A stretch of 64,000 bases of DNA from DATBLE01 sp963764565 (GCA_963764565.1 CAVXTD010000015.1:1-64000), one strand, 5' to 3'; counted from the stretch's first letter, positions 37,226-48,654 are shown. The notes: generated by a model not told the origin, from the sequence alone. Made by a program: numbers and translations.

Positions 37226-38712
37226 GGCGGCTCGGCGCGATCCCGCGTCCGGATGGAACCGTCGAGTTCGGCGTCTGGGCGCCCGCGGCGAGACGGGTGG
37301 GTGTACGGATCGGCGGCGAGCTCCACGAGCTGGCGCCGACCGCCGGCGGCGTGTTCGAGGGCGAGGTGCGCGCCGTGCCCGGTGACGACTACACGTACGT
37401 GCTCGACGGCGGGCGCGAACTGCCCGACCCGTGCTCCCGGTTCCAGCCGGAGGGCGTGTCCGGCCCGTCGCGGATCGTCGAGATCCCGCCCGCCGCGCGG
37501 CGCGGCCTCGCGCTCGACGAGCTGGTCGTCTACGAGCTCCACGTCGGCACCTTCTCGGCCGAGGGGACGTTCGACGCGGCTGTCCCGCACCTGCGCGAGC
37601 TACGCGAGCTCGGCGTGACCGCGATCGAGCTGATGCCGGTCGCGACCTTTCCCGGCGACCGGGGGTGGGGGTACGACGGCGTCTACACCTACGCGCCGCA
37701 TCCGGCCTACGGCGGGCCGGCGGGACTCAGCCGCCTCGTCGAGGCGGCCCACCGCGAGGGCCTCGGTGTGATCATGGACGTGGTCTACAACCACGTCGGC
37801 CCGGGCTCGGAGGTGCTGACCGCGTTCGGCCCGTATCTGACCGCGCGGCACGCGACCTTCTGGGGAAAGGGAGTCGACTTCTCACAGCACGGCGTCCGCG
37901 AGTGGGCGATCCAGAACGCCCTCATGTGGGTGGAGGACTACGGCATCGACGGGCTGCGCCTCGACGCCGTCCAGACGATCCGCGACGACTCGGCTCCACA
38001 CGTTCTCGCCGAGCTCGCCGACCGCGTCCACGCGACCGCGCCCCGCGCGCTCGTCATCTCCGAGACCTCGATCGAGGACGACCGGCCCCTCGGTGACTGG
38101 GGTCACGACGCGCGCTGGAGCGACGGGTTGCATCACGCGCTGCACGCCCTCCTGACCGGCGAGCGGGACGGTTACTACGCCCCCTACGGGAGCGTCGAGG
38201 ACGTCGCGCGCGAGCTCGCCCGCGTCCCGGCCGCGGCCCATGTCGTCTGCGCCCAGGATCACGACCAGATCGGCAACCGCGCGCTCGGCGACCGGCTGGC
38301 ACCGGAGCTGCTCCGGCTCGCCTCGTCCGTCGTCCTCTTCTCCGCGCACACGCCGATCCTGTTCATGGGCGAGGAGTACGGCGAGCAGAGCCCGTTCCAG
38401 TACTTCACCGACCACCATGACCCGAGCGTCGCAGCAGCGGCTCGTGAGGGGCGCAAGCGCGAGTTCGCCGCCTACCGCGGGTTCGCCGGCGACGTGCCCG
38501 ACCCGCAGGACCCGGCGACGTTCGAGCGGTCGAAGCTCTCGCGGCGCGAGCTGCCCGGTGTGCGCGAGCACTACCGCAGGCTGCTGGCGCTGCGGCGTAG
38601 GCTGCCACGCGAAGTGCAGGCGCGTGCGGAGGGATCGGTGCTGACGATGCGGCGCGGCGGGGCCGAGCTCGTCGTCGACTTCGGAGCGAGGACGGCGGAG
38701 CTGCGCGCGTGA
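37222..38712 (+). CDS. treZ: malto-oligosyltrehalose trehalohydrolase
   Basis: 496 residues, intact GH13_10. The N-terminal CBM48-like domain (VEFGVWAPAARRVGVRI) is followed by VYELHVGTFSAEGTFDAAVP, ELMPVATFPGDRGWGYDGV, GIDGLRLDAVQTIRDDS (nucleophile), LVISETSIEDDRPLG (acid/base) and VVCAQDHDQIGNRALGDRL, typical of TreZ. It releases trehalose from maltooligosyltrehalose. The partner TreY is not in the window. ATG overlaps the MFS stop; its stop overlaps the glgX GTG. Confidence 0.94.
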   Translation: MRRLGAIPRPDGTVEFGVWAPAARRVGVRIGGELHELAPTAGGVFEGEVRAVPGDDYTYVLDGGRELPDPCSRFQPEGVSGPSRIVEIPPAARRGLALDELVVYELHVGTFSAEGTFDAAVPHLRELRELGVTAIELMPVATFPGDRGWGYDGVYTYAPHPAYGGPAGLSRLVEAAHREGLGVIMDVVYNHVGPGSEVLTAFGPYLTARHATFWGKGVDFSQHGVREWAIQNALMWVEDYGIDGLRLDAVQTIRDDSAPHVLAELADRVHATAPRALVISETSIEDDRPLGDWGHDARWSDGLHHALHALLTGERDGYYAPYGSVEDVARELARVPAAAHVVCAQDHDQIGNRALGDRLAPELLRLASSVVLFSAHTPILFMGEEYGEQSPFQYFTDHHDPSVAAAAREGRKREFAAYRGFAGDVPDPQDPATFERSKLSRRELPGVREHYRRLLALRRRLPREVQARAEGSVLTMRRGGAELVVDFGARTAELRA

Positions 38713-40828
38713 AGGTCTGGCCCGGGGCCCCGTTCCCGCTGGGGGCGATCTGGGACGGCGAGGGGACCAACTTCTCGCTCTTCTCCGAGAACGCGGAATA
38801 CGTCGAGCTGTGCCTGTTCGACGCGGACGACAACGAGACGCGCGTGCCGCTCGGCGGGCCCGCCGCCTTCAACTGGCATTGCTACCTGCCCGGCGTCGGG
38901 CCGGGACAGCGCTACGCCTACCGCGTCCACGGGCCGTGGGCGCCAGAGCGCGGCCACCTCTTCAACCCGTCACAAGCTGTTGATCGATCCGTACGCGAAG
39001 GCGATCGAAGGGCCGGTGCGCTGGGAGGCCGCGAGCACTCTCGCCTACATCCCGGGCGGAGAGGACGCCGGCCTCGAGGCCGACGACGAGGACGATGCGG
39101 CGGCGGTCCCCAAGTGCGTCGTCATCGACCCGTCGTTCGACTGGGAGGGCGATACGCATCTGCACACCCCCTGGCACGACACCGTCATCTACGAGGTGCA
39201 CACCAAGGGCTTCACCGCACGCCACCCCGGCGTGCGCGAAGACCTGCGCGGCACGTACGCGGGGCTCGCGTCCGAGAGCGCGATCGCCCACCTGACCTCA
39301 CTCGGCGTGACCGCGGTCGAGTTGCTCCCGATCCACCACATCGCCGACGAGCACCACCTCGTCGAGAAGGGGCTGACGAACTACTGGGGCTACAGCTCGA
39401 TCGGATACCTGGCACCGCACGCGCTCTACGCGGCGACGGGCACGCGGGGCGAGCAGGTGCGCGAGTTCAAGGGGATGGTCAAGGCGCTCCACCGCGCGGG
39501 GATCGAGGTGATCCTCGACGTCGTCTACAACCACACGGCCGAGGGCAATCAGCTCGGGCCGATGCTCGGCTTCAAGGGGGTGGACAACGCCTCGTACTAC
39601 CGGTTGATGCCGGACGACCCGCGCCACTACATGGACTTCACCGGGACCGGGAACAGCCTCAACCCGGTGCACCCGAGCGTCCTGCGGCTGATCATGGACT
39701 CCCTCCGCTACTGGGCGGTCGACTGCCACGTGGACGGATTCCGCTTCGACCTCGCCTCGGCGCTCGCACGCGAGTTCTACGACGTCGACCGGCTCTCCGC
39801 GTTCTTCGACGTCATCCACCAGGACCCGGTGCTCTCCCAGGTGAAGCTGATCGCCGAGCCGTGGGACGTCGGCCCCGGCGGCTACCAGGTCGGCAACTTC
39901 CCGATTCTCTGGACCGAATGGAACGGCATGTACCGCGACTGCATTCGCGACTTCTGGCGCGGTGAGTGCGAGCTGGGCGAGTTCGCCCAGCGTTTCACCG
40001 GATCGAGCGACCTCTACCAGTCCGACGGGCGGCGGCCCTTCGCCTCGATCAACTTCGTCACCGCCCACGACGGGTTCACGCTCGCCGACCTGGTTTCGTA
40101 CAACGGCAAGCACAACGAGGCCAACCTCGAGGACAACCGAGACGGCACCGACGACAACCGGAGCTGGAACTGCGGCGTCGAGGGCCCGACCGACGACCCG
40201 GAGGTGAATGCGCTTCGCGAGCGCCAGCAGCGGAACTTCCTCGCCACGCTGCTGCTCTCGCAGGGCGTGCCGATGCTCCTCGGCGGTGACGAGCTCTCGC
40301 GCACCCAGCGGGGCAACAACAACGCGTACTGCCAGGACAACGAGCTGAGCTGGTTCGACTGGGACGTGGACGAGCGCCGGCAGCGGCTGCTCGACTTCAC
40401 CAGACGCCTCGTTCACTTCCGGCGTGCGCATCCGGCGTTCAGGCGGCCGCATTTCCTGACCGGCCGGTCGTCGAACGGTCGGGGAGTGCCCGACAGCTGG
40501 TGGTTCCGCCCGGACGGCCGCAAGCTGACACGGCGCGACTGGGCGGACGCCGAGCTGCGGACGATCGGCCTCTTTCTGAACGGCGAGGAGATCCAGGCGC
40601 AGACTCGGGAGGGCGCGCCGGTGACCGACGAGTCGTTCGTGCTCCTCTTCAACGCGCATCACGACCCGGTCACCTTCCGGCTGCCGCCGCGCCGCTTCGG
40701 CCAGCGCTGGCAGCTCGAGCTGTCCACCGCCGAGCCGGACGCCGAGGCGGGCGCTCGCTCATGGGCTCGCGCGCGACGAGATCGAGATCGAGTCTCGCTC
40801 GATCGTGCTGCTCCGCCGCAGCTGGTAG
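38709..40828 (+). CDS. glgX: glycogen debranching enzyme GlgX/TreX (two indels)
   Basis: GH13_11 isoamylase-type enzyme. PGAPFPLGAIWDGEGTNFSL is the classic GlgX N-terminus; after an indel near 38970 come VIYEVHTKGFTARHPGVRED, GLTNYWGYSSIGYLAPHALY, VDCHVDGFRFDLASALAREF (nucleophile), VKLIAEPWDVGPGGYQVGNF (acid/base) and FVTAHDGFTLADLVSYNGKH. A second indel near 40755 restores the end as LARDEIEIESRSIVLLRRSW, stop 40828. Repaired length ~706. Removes branches, feeding MalQ and TreZ. Confidence 0.95.
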
Positions 40829-40913
40829 TTCCCACTGAGCTCGGATCCGGCCGCGTACCGATGCCGGGCGTTGGGAGCCGTGCCAGCCTCTGCTCGAGAC
40901 GAAAGGGGTGGAG

Positions 40914-41414
40914 ATGACCGGACCGATCCTGATCGCATACGCCTCGCGCTACGGCTCGACGCGCGAGACGGCCGAGGCGATCGCGGCCACGCTGCGCGAG
41001 CACGAGCAGAAGGTCGAGGTGCTGCCGGCCGCCGAGGTGGAGGACCTCGGCCCGTACGGCGCCGTCGTGCTCGGTGGCGGTATCTACATAGGTCGTTGGC
41101 ACCGGGACGCGCGTGGGTTCGCGCGCCACTTCGGGAACGAGCTACGCGGGCTGCCGGTGGCGGTGTTTGCCCTGGGGCCGGTGACCGACAAGCCGGAGGA
41201 CAAGGCCGCTGCCCGTGCGCAGCTCGAGAAGAGTCTCGACCGGCTGCCGATCGAGCCGTTCTCGGTGCGCGTCTTCGGCGGAGCGGTGGATCCCACCAAG
41301 CTGCGGTTCCCGTTCACGCACATGGCCGCCGCGGACGTTCGCGACTGGGACGAGATCAGGCGATGGGCGGTGGAGCTGGCCGAGGAGATCGGCTCAGTGC
41401 CGGCTCTGGCCTGA
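40914..41414 (+). CDS. flavodoxin-domain protein, HemG-like
   Basis: 166 residues. PILIAYASRYGSTRETAEAI is the FMN phosphate loop of flavodoxins, and AVVLGGGIYIGRWHRDARGF is typical of the flavodoxin_5/menaquinone-dependent protoporphyrinogen oxidase group. It could act in heme synthesis or as a general FMN electron carrier; no heme genes are nearby. ATG 40914 follows a GAAAGGGGTGGAG ribosome site; GTG 40908 is an alternative. Its 3' end overlaps the next convergent gene by 21 bases. Confidence 0.85.
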   Translation: MTGPILIAYASRYGSTRETAEAIAATLREHEQKVEVLPAAEVEDLGPYGAVVLGGGIYIGRWHRDARGFARHFGNELRGLPVAVFALGPVTDKPEDKAAARAQLEKSLDRLPIEPFSVRVFGGAVDPTKLRFPFTHMAAADVRDWDEIRRWAVELAEEIGSVPALA

Positions 41415-41804
41415 CCAGCCGCTCGTGGTCCGCACGCGACGCCGCTCCCAGCGCCGCTCGGCCTTGGGCCTCGCCGCGATCAACGCCAGGAGGCCGATCG
41501 CGACGAAGTTCTTGAAGGTCGGCTCCGGCCAGCTCACCTGCGCGGCGCCGTGGAACCACGACGGGTCGGCCAGGAAGACGATTCCGGCGATGATCATCTT
41601 CCCCGCCCAGCCGAGCCCGAGGAAGAGCGTCGCGAGCACGATCCCCCAGAATCCGAGCTCAGGCAGTCCGACGCTGTGCGCGAAGTCGAGCTTGTTCCAG
41701 GCGATCCAGAAGAGCAGCGGGCCGAACAGCACGGTGGCGACGAAGAGCCCCACCACGAGCGCGATGCTCCCCGCCACGAGCGCGCCGATGCTGAACGCTC
41801 TCAC
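41394..41804 (-). CDS. small membrane protein of unknown function
   Basis: 136 residues with three likely transmembrane helices (GALVAGSIALVVGLFVATVL, GIVLATLFLGLGWAGKMIIA, FVAIGLLALIAA) and a basic C-terminal tail. No family recognised. Same strand as and 12 bases downstream of the NrtR-like gene, so possibly cotranscribed with it. Confidence 0.65.
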   Translation of the reverse strand: MRAFSIGALVAGSIALVVGLFVATVLFGPLLFWIAWNKLDFAHSVGLPELGFWGIVLATLFLGLGWAGKMIIAGIVFLADPSWFHGAAQVSWPEPTFKNFVAIGLLALIAARPKAERRWERRRVRTTSGWSGQSRH

Positions 41805-41816
41805 TCCTGGACGATC

Positions 41817-42503
41817 CTAACGCGACGGAGGGCGCAGCACCGCGAACTGGTCGGTGATCTCGAGGTCGGCGGCGCGGAACCGGTAGACCGCCGCCGGCCG
41901 CCCACCGGCCCGTCCAGCCGGGCGGCGCTCGCCGGTCGGGGCGATCACACCGCGCCGCTCCAGCACGCGCTGGAGGTTCGTCGCCGAGACCTCATGGCCG
42001 AGCGCGGCCGCGTACAGGTCGCGCAGCTCGGAGATGGTGAACGTCTCCGGAGCGAGCGCAAAGCCAAGGTTCGTGTACGAGAGCTTCGCCCGCAGACGCT
42101 CGCGCCCGGCGAGCGCGACCGCGCCGTGGTCGAAGGCCGTCGCCGGCAGCGCGCTCACCGGGTGCCAGCTCGTGTCCGCGGGCACCGCCGGGTCGAGGCC
42201 GGTACGGACGAGCCCGAGGTAGGCAGTCGTCACGTGCCTGCGTTTCGGGTCGGCGTGCGTCGCGAGCTGCTCGAGGTGAGAGAGCTCTCGGACGTCCACC
42301 TTGGTTGCGAGGTGCCGGCGGATGGAGCGCTCCAGCGATTCGCCGGGGTCGAGCCGTCCACCGGGGAGGGCCCAGCGCCCGGCGTGGGGCGAGACGGCGC
42401 GTCGCCAGAGGAGCGCTTGGAGCCGGTGGTCGCGCACCTGGAGCACTACCGCGACCGTCTCGTGGGGCAGGCTGCTATCGTCCCGTCCAGGTTTTCGCTC
42501 CAT
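41817..42503 (-). CDS. NrtR-type Nudix-related transcriptional regulator
   Basis: 228 residues. An N-terminal Nudix-fold domain has a degraded Nudix box (GGRLDPGESLERSIRRHL; the REXXEE core has become RRHLATK), so it should bind but not hydrolyse. A C-terminal winged helix follows (EVSATNLQRVLERRGVIAPT with GRPAAVYRF wing). This is the NrtR layout; NrtR proteins sense ADP-ribose and control NAD metabolism. Divergent from a BMP-family nucleoside-type receptor, a candidate target. A short dyad overlaps its ATG at 42503. Confidence 0.88.
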   Translation of the reverse strand: MERKPGRDDSSLPHETVAVVLQVRDHRLQALLWRRAVSPHAGRWALPGGRLDPGESLERSIRRHLATKVDVRELSHLEQLATHADPKRRHVTTAYLGLVRTGLDPAVPADTSWHPVSALPATAFDHGAVALAGRERLRAKLSYTNLGFALAPETFTISELRDLYAAALGHEVSATNLQRVLERRGVIAPTGERRPAGRAGGRPAAVYRFRAADLEITDQFAVLRPPSR

Positions 42504-42515
42504 AGTCGTAAACTA
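42503..42515. promoter_or_regulatory. candidate operator in nrtR/bmp divergent gap
   Basis: TAGT-CGTAA-ACTA dyad in an unusually AT-rich 25-base gap between the two divergent start codons. Overlaps the regulator's own start codon, as expected for autorepression. Short, so weak evidence. Confidence 0.4.
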
Positions 42516-42528
42516 CCGAAAGGGAACG

Positions 42529-43572
42529 ATGACGGTGAAACGGACATGGGTGCTCGCGCTGGCGGCGGCGGGGCTGGCGGCATTGGCAGCGGGCTGCGGC
42601 GGCAGCAAAAAGGCCGCGCCGACGACGACCGCAACGACCACTCCGCCCGCCTCGTCGCTGAAGATCGGCATGGTCACCGACGTCGGCGGCCTCAACGACC
42701 GCGGCTTCAACGCGCTCGCGTACAAGGGGCTGAAGGATGCGCAGCGGGAGTTCGGCGTCGCGATCCAGGTCGCCGAGTCGAAGTCGTCAGCCGACTACAT
42801 CCCGAACCTCGCGTCCTTCGCACGGCGCGGCTTCGATCTCGTCGTCGGGGTCGGCTACACCGAGATCGCCGCGATGAGCGCGGCAGCCAAGCGCTTCCCC
42901 GACACGCACTTCGCGATCGTCGACGTCTCCAACGCCGACCTCGAAGGTGCGCCGCCGAACGTCCTCGGCCTGCTTTTCCGCGAGGAGCAGGTCGGGTACC
43001 TCGCGGGCTATCTCGCCGGGCTGGAGGCGAAGCGGCTGCCGGGGCCTGACGTGATCAGCTCGGTCGCCGGCGAGAAGCAGCCGCCGGTCGATCGCTTCAT
43101 CGCCGGATACCAGGCGGGAGCGAGGGCGGCCGATCCGGGAATCAAGACGCTCAACGCCTACTCGCAGGACTTCAACGACCAGGCGAAGTGCAAGGCGCTC
43201 GCGCTGAACCAGATCGCGGCCGGCTCCATCGCGGTCTTCCAGGTCGCGGGTGGTTGCGGGCTGGGTGCGCTGGATGCGGCGAAGGAGGGCGGCGTTTGGG
43301 GGATCGGCGTCGACGCCGACCAGTCGTTCCTGGGCCCCCACATCCTGACCAGCGCGACGAAGCGCGTCGACCGCGCGGTCTTCCTCGCGATCGCGTCGGT
43401 CCGCAACGGGACGTTCAAGGGCGGCGACTCCAACTACGGCCTGGTGCAGGGCGGCGTCGGGCTCGGCAAGATCAGCCCGAAGGTCCCGCGGAGCGAGGTC
43501 GCCGCGGTCGAGAAGATCAGACAGCAGATCGTCGCCGGCAAGATCGACATCCCGCGCACCTTTGCCGGTTAA
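42529..43572 (+). CDS. BMP-family ABC substrate-binding lipoprotein
   Basis: 347 residues. The lipoprotein signal ends in LAALAAGC, then a Thr/Ala/Pro linker, then the Bmp (PnrA/Med) fold: KIGMVTDVGGLNDRGFNALA (ligand-binding Asp-Arg), DLVVGVGYTEIAAMSAAAKR, EEQVGYLAGYLAG and VWGIGVDADQSFLGPHILTS. This family binds purine nucleosides. No permease or ATPase follows in the window, which is unusual. The divergent NrtR-like regulator suggests a link to NAD or ribonucleoside salvage. Confidence 0.92.
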   Translation: MTVKRTWVLALAAAGLAALAAGCGGSKKAAPTTTATTTPPASSLKIGMVTDVGGLNDRGFNALAYKGLKDAQREFGVAIQVAESKSSADYIPNLASFARRGFDLVVGVGYTEIAAMSAAAKRFPDTHFAIVDVSNADLEGAPPNVLGLLFREEQVGYLAGYLAGLEAKRLPGPDVISSVAGEKQPPVDRFIAGYQAGARAADPGIKTLNAYSQDFNDQAKCKALALNQIAAGSIAVFQVAGGCGLGALDAAKEGGVWGIGVDADQSFLGPHILTSATKRVDRAVFLAIASVRNGTFKGGDSNYGLVQGGVGLGKISPKVPRSEVAAVEKIRQQIVAGKIDIPRTFAG

Positions 43573-43843
43573 CCGCCTGCGACAGCCTGGACGATGCGTA
43601 GCGTCTCTCCGCCTGCCAGCGGGCGGGAGACGCCGCCGTCCCAGCGCGCGTCGGTGCCGTCGACGTAGACGTTGACGAGCGGGCGCAACGCACCGTGCTC
43701 GTCGAAAAGCAGGTTCGCGACCGGAAGTGCGCGCAAGGCGTCGCCGACGGTCGCGGCGTCGAGGTCGAAGCGCTTCTGCCCGCCGGCTTCGGTGCGCGAG
43801 CAGCGACGGGCAGTACCCGACTGGGCGCCTCGGCGCTGGTCAT
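43569..43843 (-). CDS. MoaD/ThiS-like ubiquitin-fold protein ending in GG (one indel)
   Basis: About 91 residues. The main part is TVGDALRALPVANLLFDE, LRPLVNVYVDGTDARWDGG and the C-terminal ETLRIVQAVAGG, the diglycine ending used for thiocarboxylation or adenylation in MoaD/ThiS proteins. The N-terminal part (SAEAPSRVLPVAAR) is in another frame, with the change near 43797. It overlaps the stop of the propeller gene in an ATGA arrangement. Could donate sulfur or serve as a protein modifier; no MoeB/ThiF partner is visible nearby. Confidence 0.75.
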
Positions 43844-44915
43844 CCCACGGTCGGACGGCTTCGACCGAGAGCACCGGCGGCAGGCCCGCAGCCGCCTCGA
43901 CCCAGTCGTCGCCCTCGCTCGGCGAAGCCCACACCGACCCGCTCTGCGTGCCGAAGTAGACGCCTGCCGGGTCGAGCCGGTCGAACGACGACGCCTCGCG
44001 CAGGATCACCGCCCATGCCTGCTCGGGCAGCCCCTTCGAGGCCAGCTCCCAGCTCGCGCCGCCGTCGCGGGTGCGGTAGACGCCGAGCCGCCCGTTCGAG
44101 GTGACGCGGTTCTCGGCGCCCTCCTCGGGGATCACGTAGGCGGTGTCCGGATCGCGCGGATCGAGCATGATCGGGAAGCCGAACTCGCTCGGGAGGCCGT
44201 TGCGGTCGAGCCGTTCCCAGTTCTCGCCGCGGTCGTCGGAGCGGTAGACGCCGACGTGGTTCTGCTGCCAGAGCCGCTCGGGCCGGGCGGGATGGCAGAG
44301 AAGCTTGTGGACACACTGGCCGACGTCGCGCGGGGCCTCCTCGGGCATGAAGTCGGCGGCGACGTCCTTGTTGATCGGCGTCCACGTCTCGCCGCCGTCG
44401 TCGGTGCGGAACCCGCCGGCGGCCGAGATGGCGGCGTAGATTCGGTTCGGCTCGCTCGGGTCGAGCGAGATCGAGTGGCAGCACAGGCCGCCGGCGCCAG
44501 GGTTCCACCGGTCGCGGGTGGGGTGCAGGGTCAGGCCCCCGACCATCGAGAAGCTGGCACCCCCGTCGCTCGAGCGCAGCAGCGCGCCCGGGTCGCCGCC
44601 GAGCCAGAGCGTCTGCTCGTCGTGTCCGGGCTCGACGTGCCACGTGCGCGCGAGCTTGAGGCCGGAATCCTCGGGCAGACCGACCTCCTCTGCGCGCTCC
44701 CACGTCCTGCCGCCGTCGGTCGAGCGGTGCACGGTACCGCCGTAGACGAAGTTGTTCGTGGCCGCATACATCGTCCCGTTGCGCGGATCGAGCGTCGCGT
44801 GCATCACCTCCCAGCCGGTGAGGAGCGGCCCTTCGAGCTGCCAGTCGCGGCGGCCCTCGTCGCTCGAGAGAAGGAAGAGGCCCTTCCGGGTCCCGGCCAG
44901 AACGAGCACACCCAT
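43840..44915 (-). CDS. sialidase/VPS10-fold beta-propeller protein
   Basis: About 357 residues of a BNR/Asp-box propeller, cytoplasmic by lack of signal peptide. VLVLAGTRKGLFLLSSDEG starts it; Asp-box-like repeats include HRSTDGGRTWERAEE, LRSSDGGASFSMVG, FRTDDGGETWTPINK, YRSDDRGENWERLD and YRTRDGGASWELAS. Annotated in databases as exo-alpha-sialidase or glycosyl-hydrolase-like, but no sialidase Arg triad is evident. A frame change near 43855 reaches the TGA at 43840 that overlaps the MoaD-like start. Downstream of the CoA-transferase by 13 bases. Confidence 0.82.
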
Positions 44916-44928
44916 GCCGGGCCGGACT

Positions 44929-46092
44929 CTAGCCGAGTCGAATGACGCCGTCCGCGGCGAGCGCCGCGATCTCGTCCTCGGAGTAGCCGGCCTCGGCGAG
45001 CACCTCGGCCGAGTGAGCCCCGAGCGGCGGCGGGGGCGCCGGGTAAGCAGGCCGCTCGCCGTCGACCGAGAAGGCAGGCCCGAGGGTGGTGAGGTCGCCG
45101 AGTTCCTGGACGATCCCGATCGCGGCAAGCTGAGGATCGGCCGCGACCTCGCCGATGTCGTTGACGGGCGCGGCCGGCACCCGCGCGGCCTCGAGCTTCG
45201 CCAGCCACGCGGCGCGCGTATCCTCGCGCAGGCGGGCCGAGAGCGCCTCCGTCAGCGCAGTGCGATTCGCCACGCGGTCCGGGTTCGTCGCGAAGCGGGG
45301 GTCGCCGACGAGCTCGGGCAGTCCGATCGCGTCCGCGAGCCGCGCGAAGAGCCCGTCGTTCGCGGCCGTGATCATGAGGCCCCCGTCCGAGGCGGGGAAC
45401 ACCTGGTACGGCGCGATTGCGTGGAACGCCGTGCCCTGGGGGGTCGGCACGGCGCCCGTCTCGAGATTCCCGATCAGGTGGTACGAGACGAACGAGAGTG
45501 CGGTCTCGAACAGCGAGACGTCGAGCGTGTGCCCGCCCCCTTCATGCAACGCGGCGAGGATCGCGAACGCCGCGTACATACCGGTCGCATGGTCGATCAG
45601 CGAAACGCCGATCCGCACGCCGTCCCGGCCGGGCTCGCCGGTGACGCTGATCAGCCCCGCCGCCGCCTGGAGCAGCGGGTCGTAGCCCGGAAGCGCCTGC
45701 TTCGGCCCCGTACGTCCGTACGACGAGATCGTGCAGTGAACAAGGCTCGGATTTCGCGCGCGCAGCGGCTCCGCGCCGAGCCCGAGCTCGTCGGCGAGCC
45801 CGGGCCGCAGGCTCTGGATGAAGACGCCCGCGCCGTCGACGAGCCTCACCAGCACCTCGCCGCCGCGCCGCAGGTCGAGTGCGACCGACCGCTTGCCCGA
45901 GTTCGCCGCGACGAACAGCGTGCCGAGCCCGCCCGCGAACGGCGGTCCCCACAGCCGGGCCTCGTCGCCGGACGGCGGCTCGACCTTGACGACGTCGGCT
46001 CCGAGCGAGGCGAGGAGCTGCGTGCAGGTCGGCCCCGCATACGACGTGGTCACGTCGACCACGCGGACACCGGCGAGGGGCGCGAAGCTCAT
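44929..46092 (-). CDS. CaiB/BaiF class III CoA-transferase
   Basis: 387 residues, intact. PLAGVRVVDVTTSYAGPTCT, LLASLGADVVKVEPPSGDEA, DLRRGGEVLVRLV, LPGYDPLLQAAAGLISVTG and VSLIDHATGMYAAFAILAAL (containing the catalytic Asp region) are family signatures. Transfers CoA between carboxylic acids; substrate pair unknown. First gene of a probable three-gene operon with the propeller and the MoaD-like protein. Divergent from the YyaL-like gene, 21 bases between ATG codons. Confidence 0.92.
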   Translation of the reverse strand: MSFAPLAGVRVVDVTTSYAGPTCTQLLASLGADVVKVEPPSGDEARLWGPPFAGGLGTLFVAANSGKRSVALDLRRGGEVLVRLVDGAGVFIQSLRPGLADELGLGAEPLRARNPSLVHCTISSYGRTGPKQALPGYDPLLQAAAGLISVTGEPGRDGVRIGVSLIDHATGMYAAFAILAALHEGGGHTLDVSLFETALSFVSYHLIGNLETGAVPTPQGTAFHAIAPYQVFPASDGGLMITAANDGLFARLADAIGLPELVGDPRFATNPDRVANRTALTEALSARLREDTRAAWLAKLEAARVPAAPVNDIGEVAADPQLAAIGIVQELGDLTTLGPAFSVDGERPAYPAPPPPLGAHSAEVLAEAGYSEDEIAALAADGVIRLG

Positions 46093-46113
46093 CCCCGCGA
46101 TTATCGTGGCGGG

Positions 46114-47992
<1,879 letters not shown>

Positions 47993-47996
<4 letters not shown>

Positions 47997-48400
47997 TCCC
48001 AGGGGTTAAGGAGGGAGATTCCGGTTGGCTCGAGCCGCGGAGCCTCCCGCGTGACCAGCGTGAGACCGTGTACGAGCGCGGTCGCTGCGAGCAGCCCGTC
48101 GACGGGGGGCAACGGCTGCAGGGCCGCGAGCCGTCCCCAAGCCTCCGCGATCGCAGTTGTCACCGGCAGGATCCGATCGCCGAATTCCCGTTTCATCGTG
48201 TCCAGCCAGCGCTCCAGTCCAGCCGCCTGGCTCCGGTCGCGACGGCGAAGGCGCTCGATTCCCTGGCGGATCTCGCCGACGACAAGCACGCTCACGTGGA
48301 GCTCGCCCGAGGAGACCGAATCGCGCCATGAGACCACGGCACGACTCGGGTTGCGCCTTCGGAGTTCGGAGACCACGTTCGTGTCGACGAGGTACGTCAC
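47993..48400 (-). CDS. vapC: PIN-domain toxin (VapC/FitB type)
   Basis: 135 residues. PIN acidic residues are visible: Asp6 in YLVDTNVVSEL, Glu in VLVVGEIRQGIE, Asp in PPVDGLLAATAL, and a final TREAPRL segment. Predicted ribonuclease toxin. Its ATG overlaps the antitoxin stop by four bases, the usual antitoxin-first order. Confidence 0.92.
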
Positions 48401-48654
48401 AGCTCGACCGGGCGAGCGGGCTCGGTCGAACGCTCGATCTCGAGTTCGTCGAAGTACGGTGGCCCCTCGGTCAGGAACTGCTTGAAATCCCGCCTGGGTT
48501 CGCGAAGTCGCCGGTACTCGTCGATCCCGACGACGACGACGACCTCGCGGCCGTGCCGGGTGACGACCTGCGGCCCCTCCGCGAGTGCACGGTCGACGAG
48601 CTCCGAGAACTTCTGCTTCGCCGTTTGCAGTTGCCAGGGCGTGGTCATCTCCAT
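48397..48654 (-). CDS. Phd/YefM-type antitoxin
   Basis: 85 residues. QLQTAKQKFSELVDRALAEG and PQVVTRHGREVVVVVGIDEY are the N-terminal Phd/YefM DNA-binding fold; the C-terminal EGPPYFDELEIERSTEPA is the disordered toxin-neutralising tail. ATG 48654 or 48648. An 8-bp perfect dyad overlaps the start, consistent with autoregulation. Confidence 0.92.
   Translation of the reverse strand: MEMTTPWQLQTAKQKFSELVDRALAEGPQVVTRHGREVVVVVGIDEYRRLREPRRDFKQFLTEGPPYFDELEIERSTEPARPVEL

Noticed and set aside
35929..37590. Long minus-strand open frame opposite the MFS/treZ genes
   Set aside because: It is a GC-driven shadow of two well-supported genes. Its product is a low-complexity run of Arg, Asp and Glu with no family signature.
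43569..45128. Apparent propeller-MoaD fusion
   Set aside because: An ATG and TGA overlap (ATGA at 43840-43843) in the other frames indicate two genes. The fused frame arises from indels.
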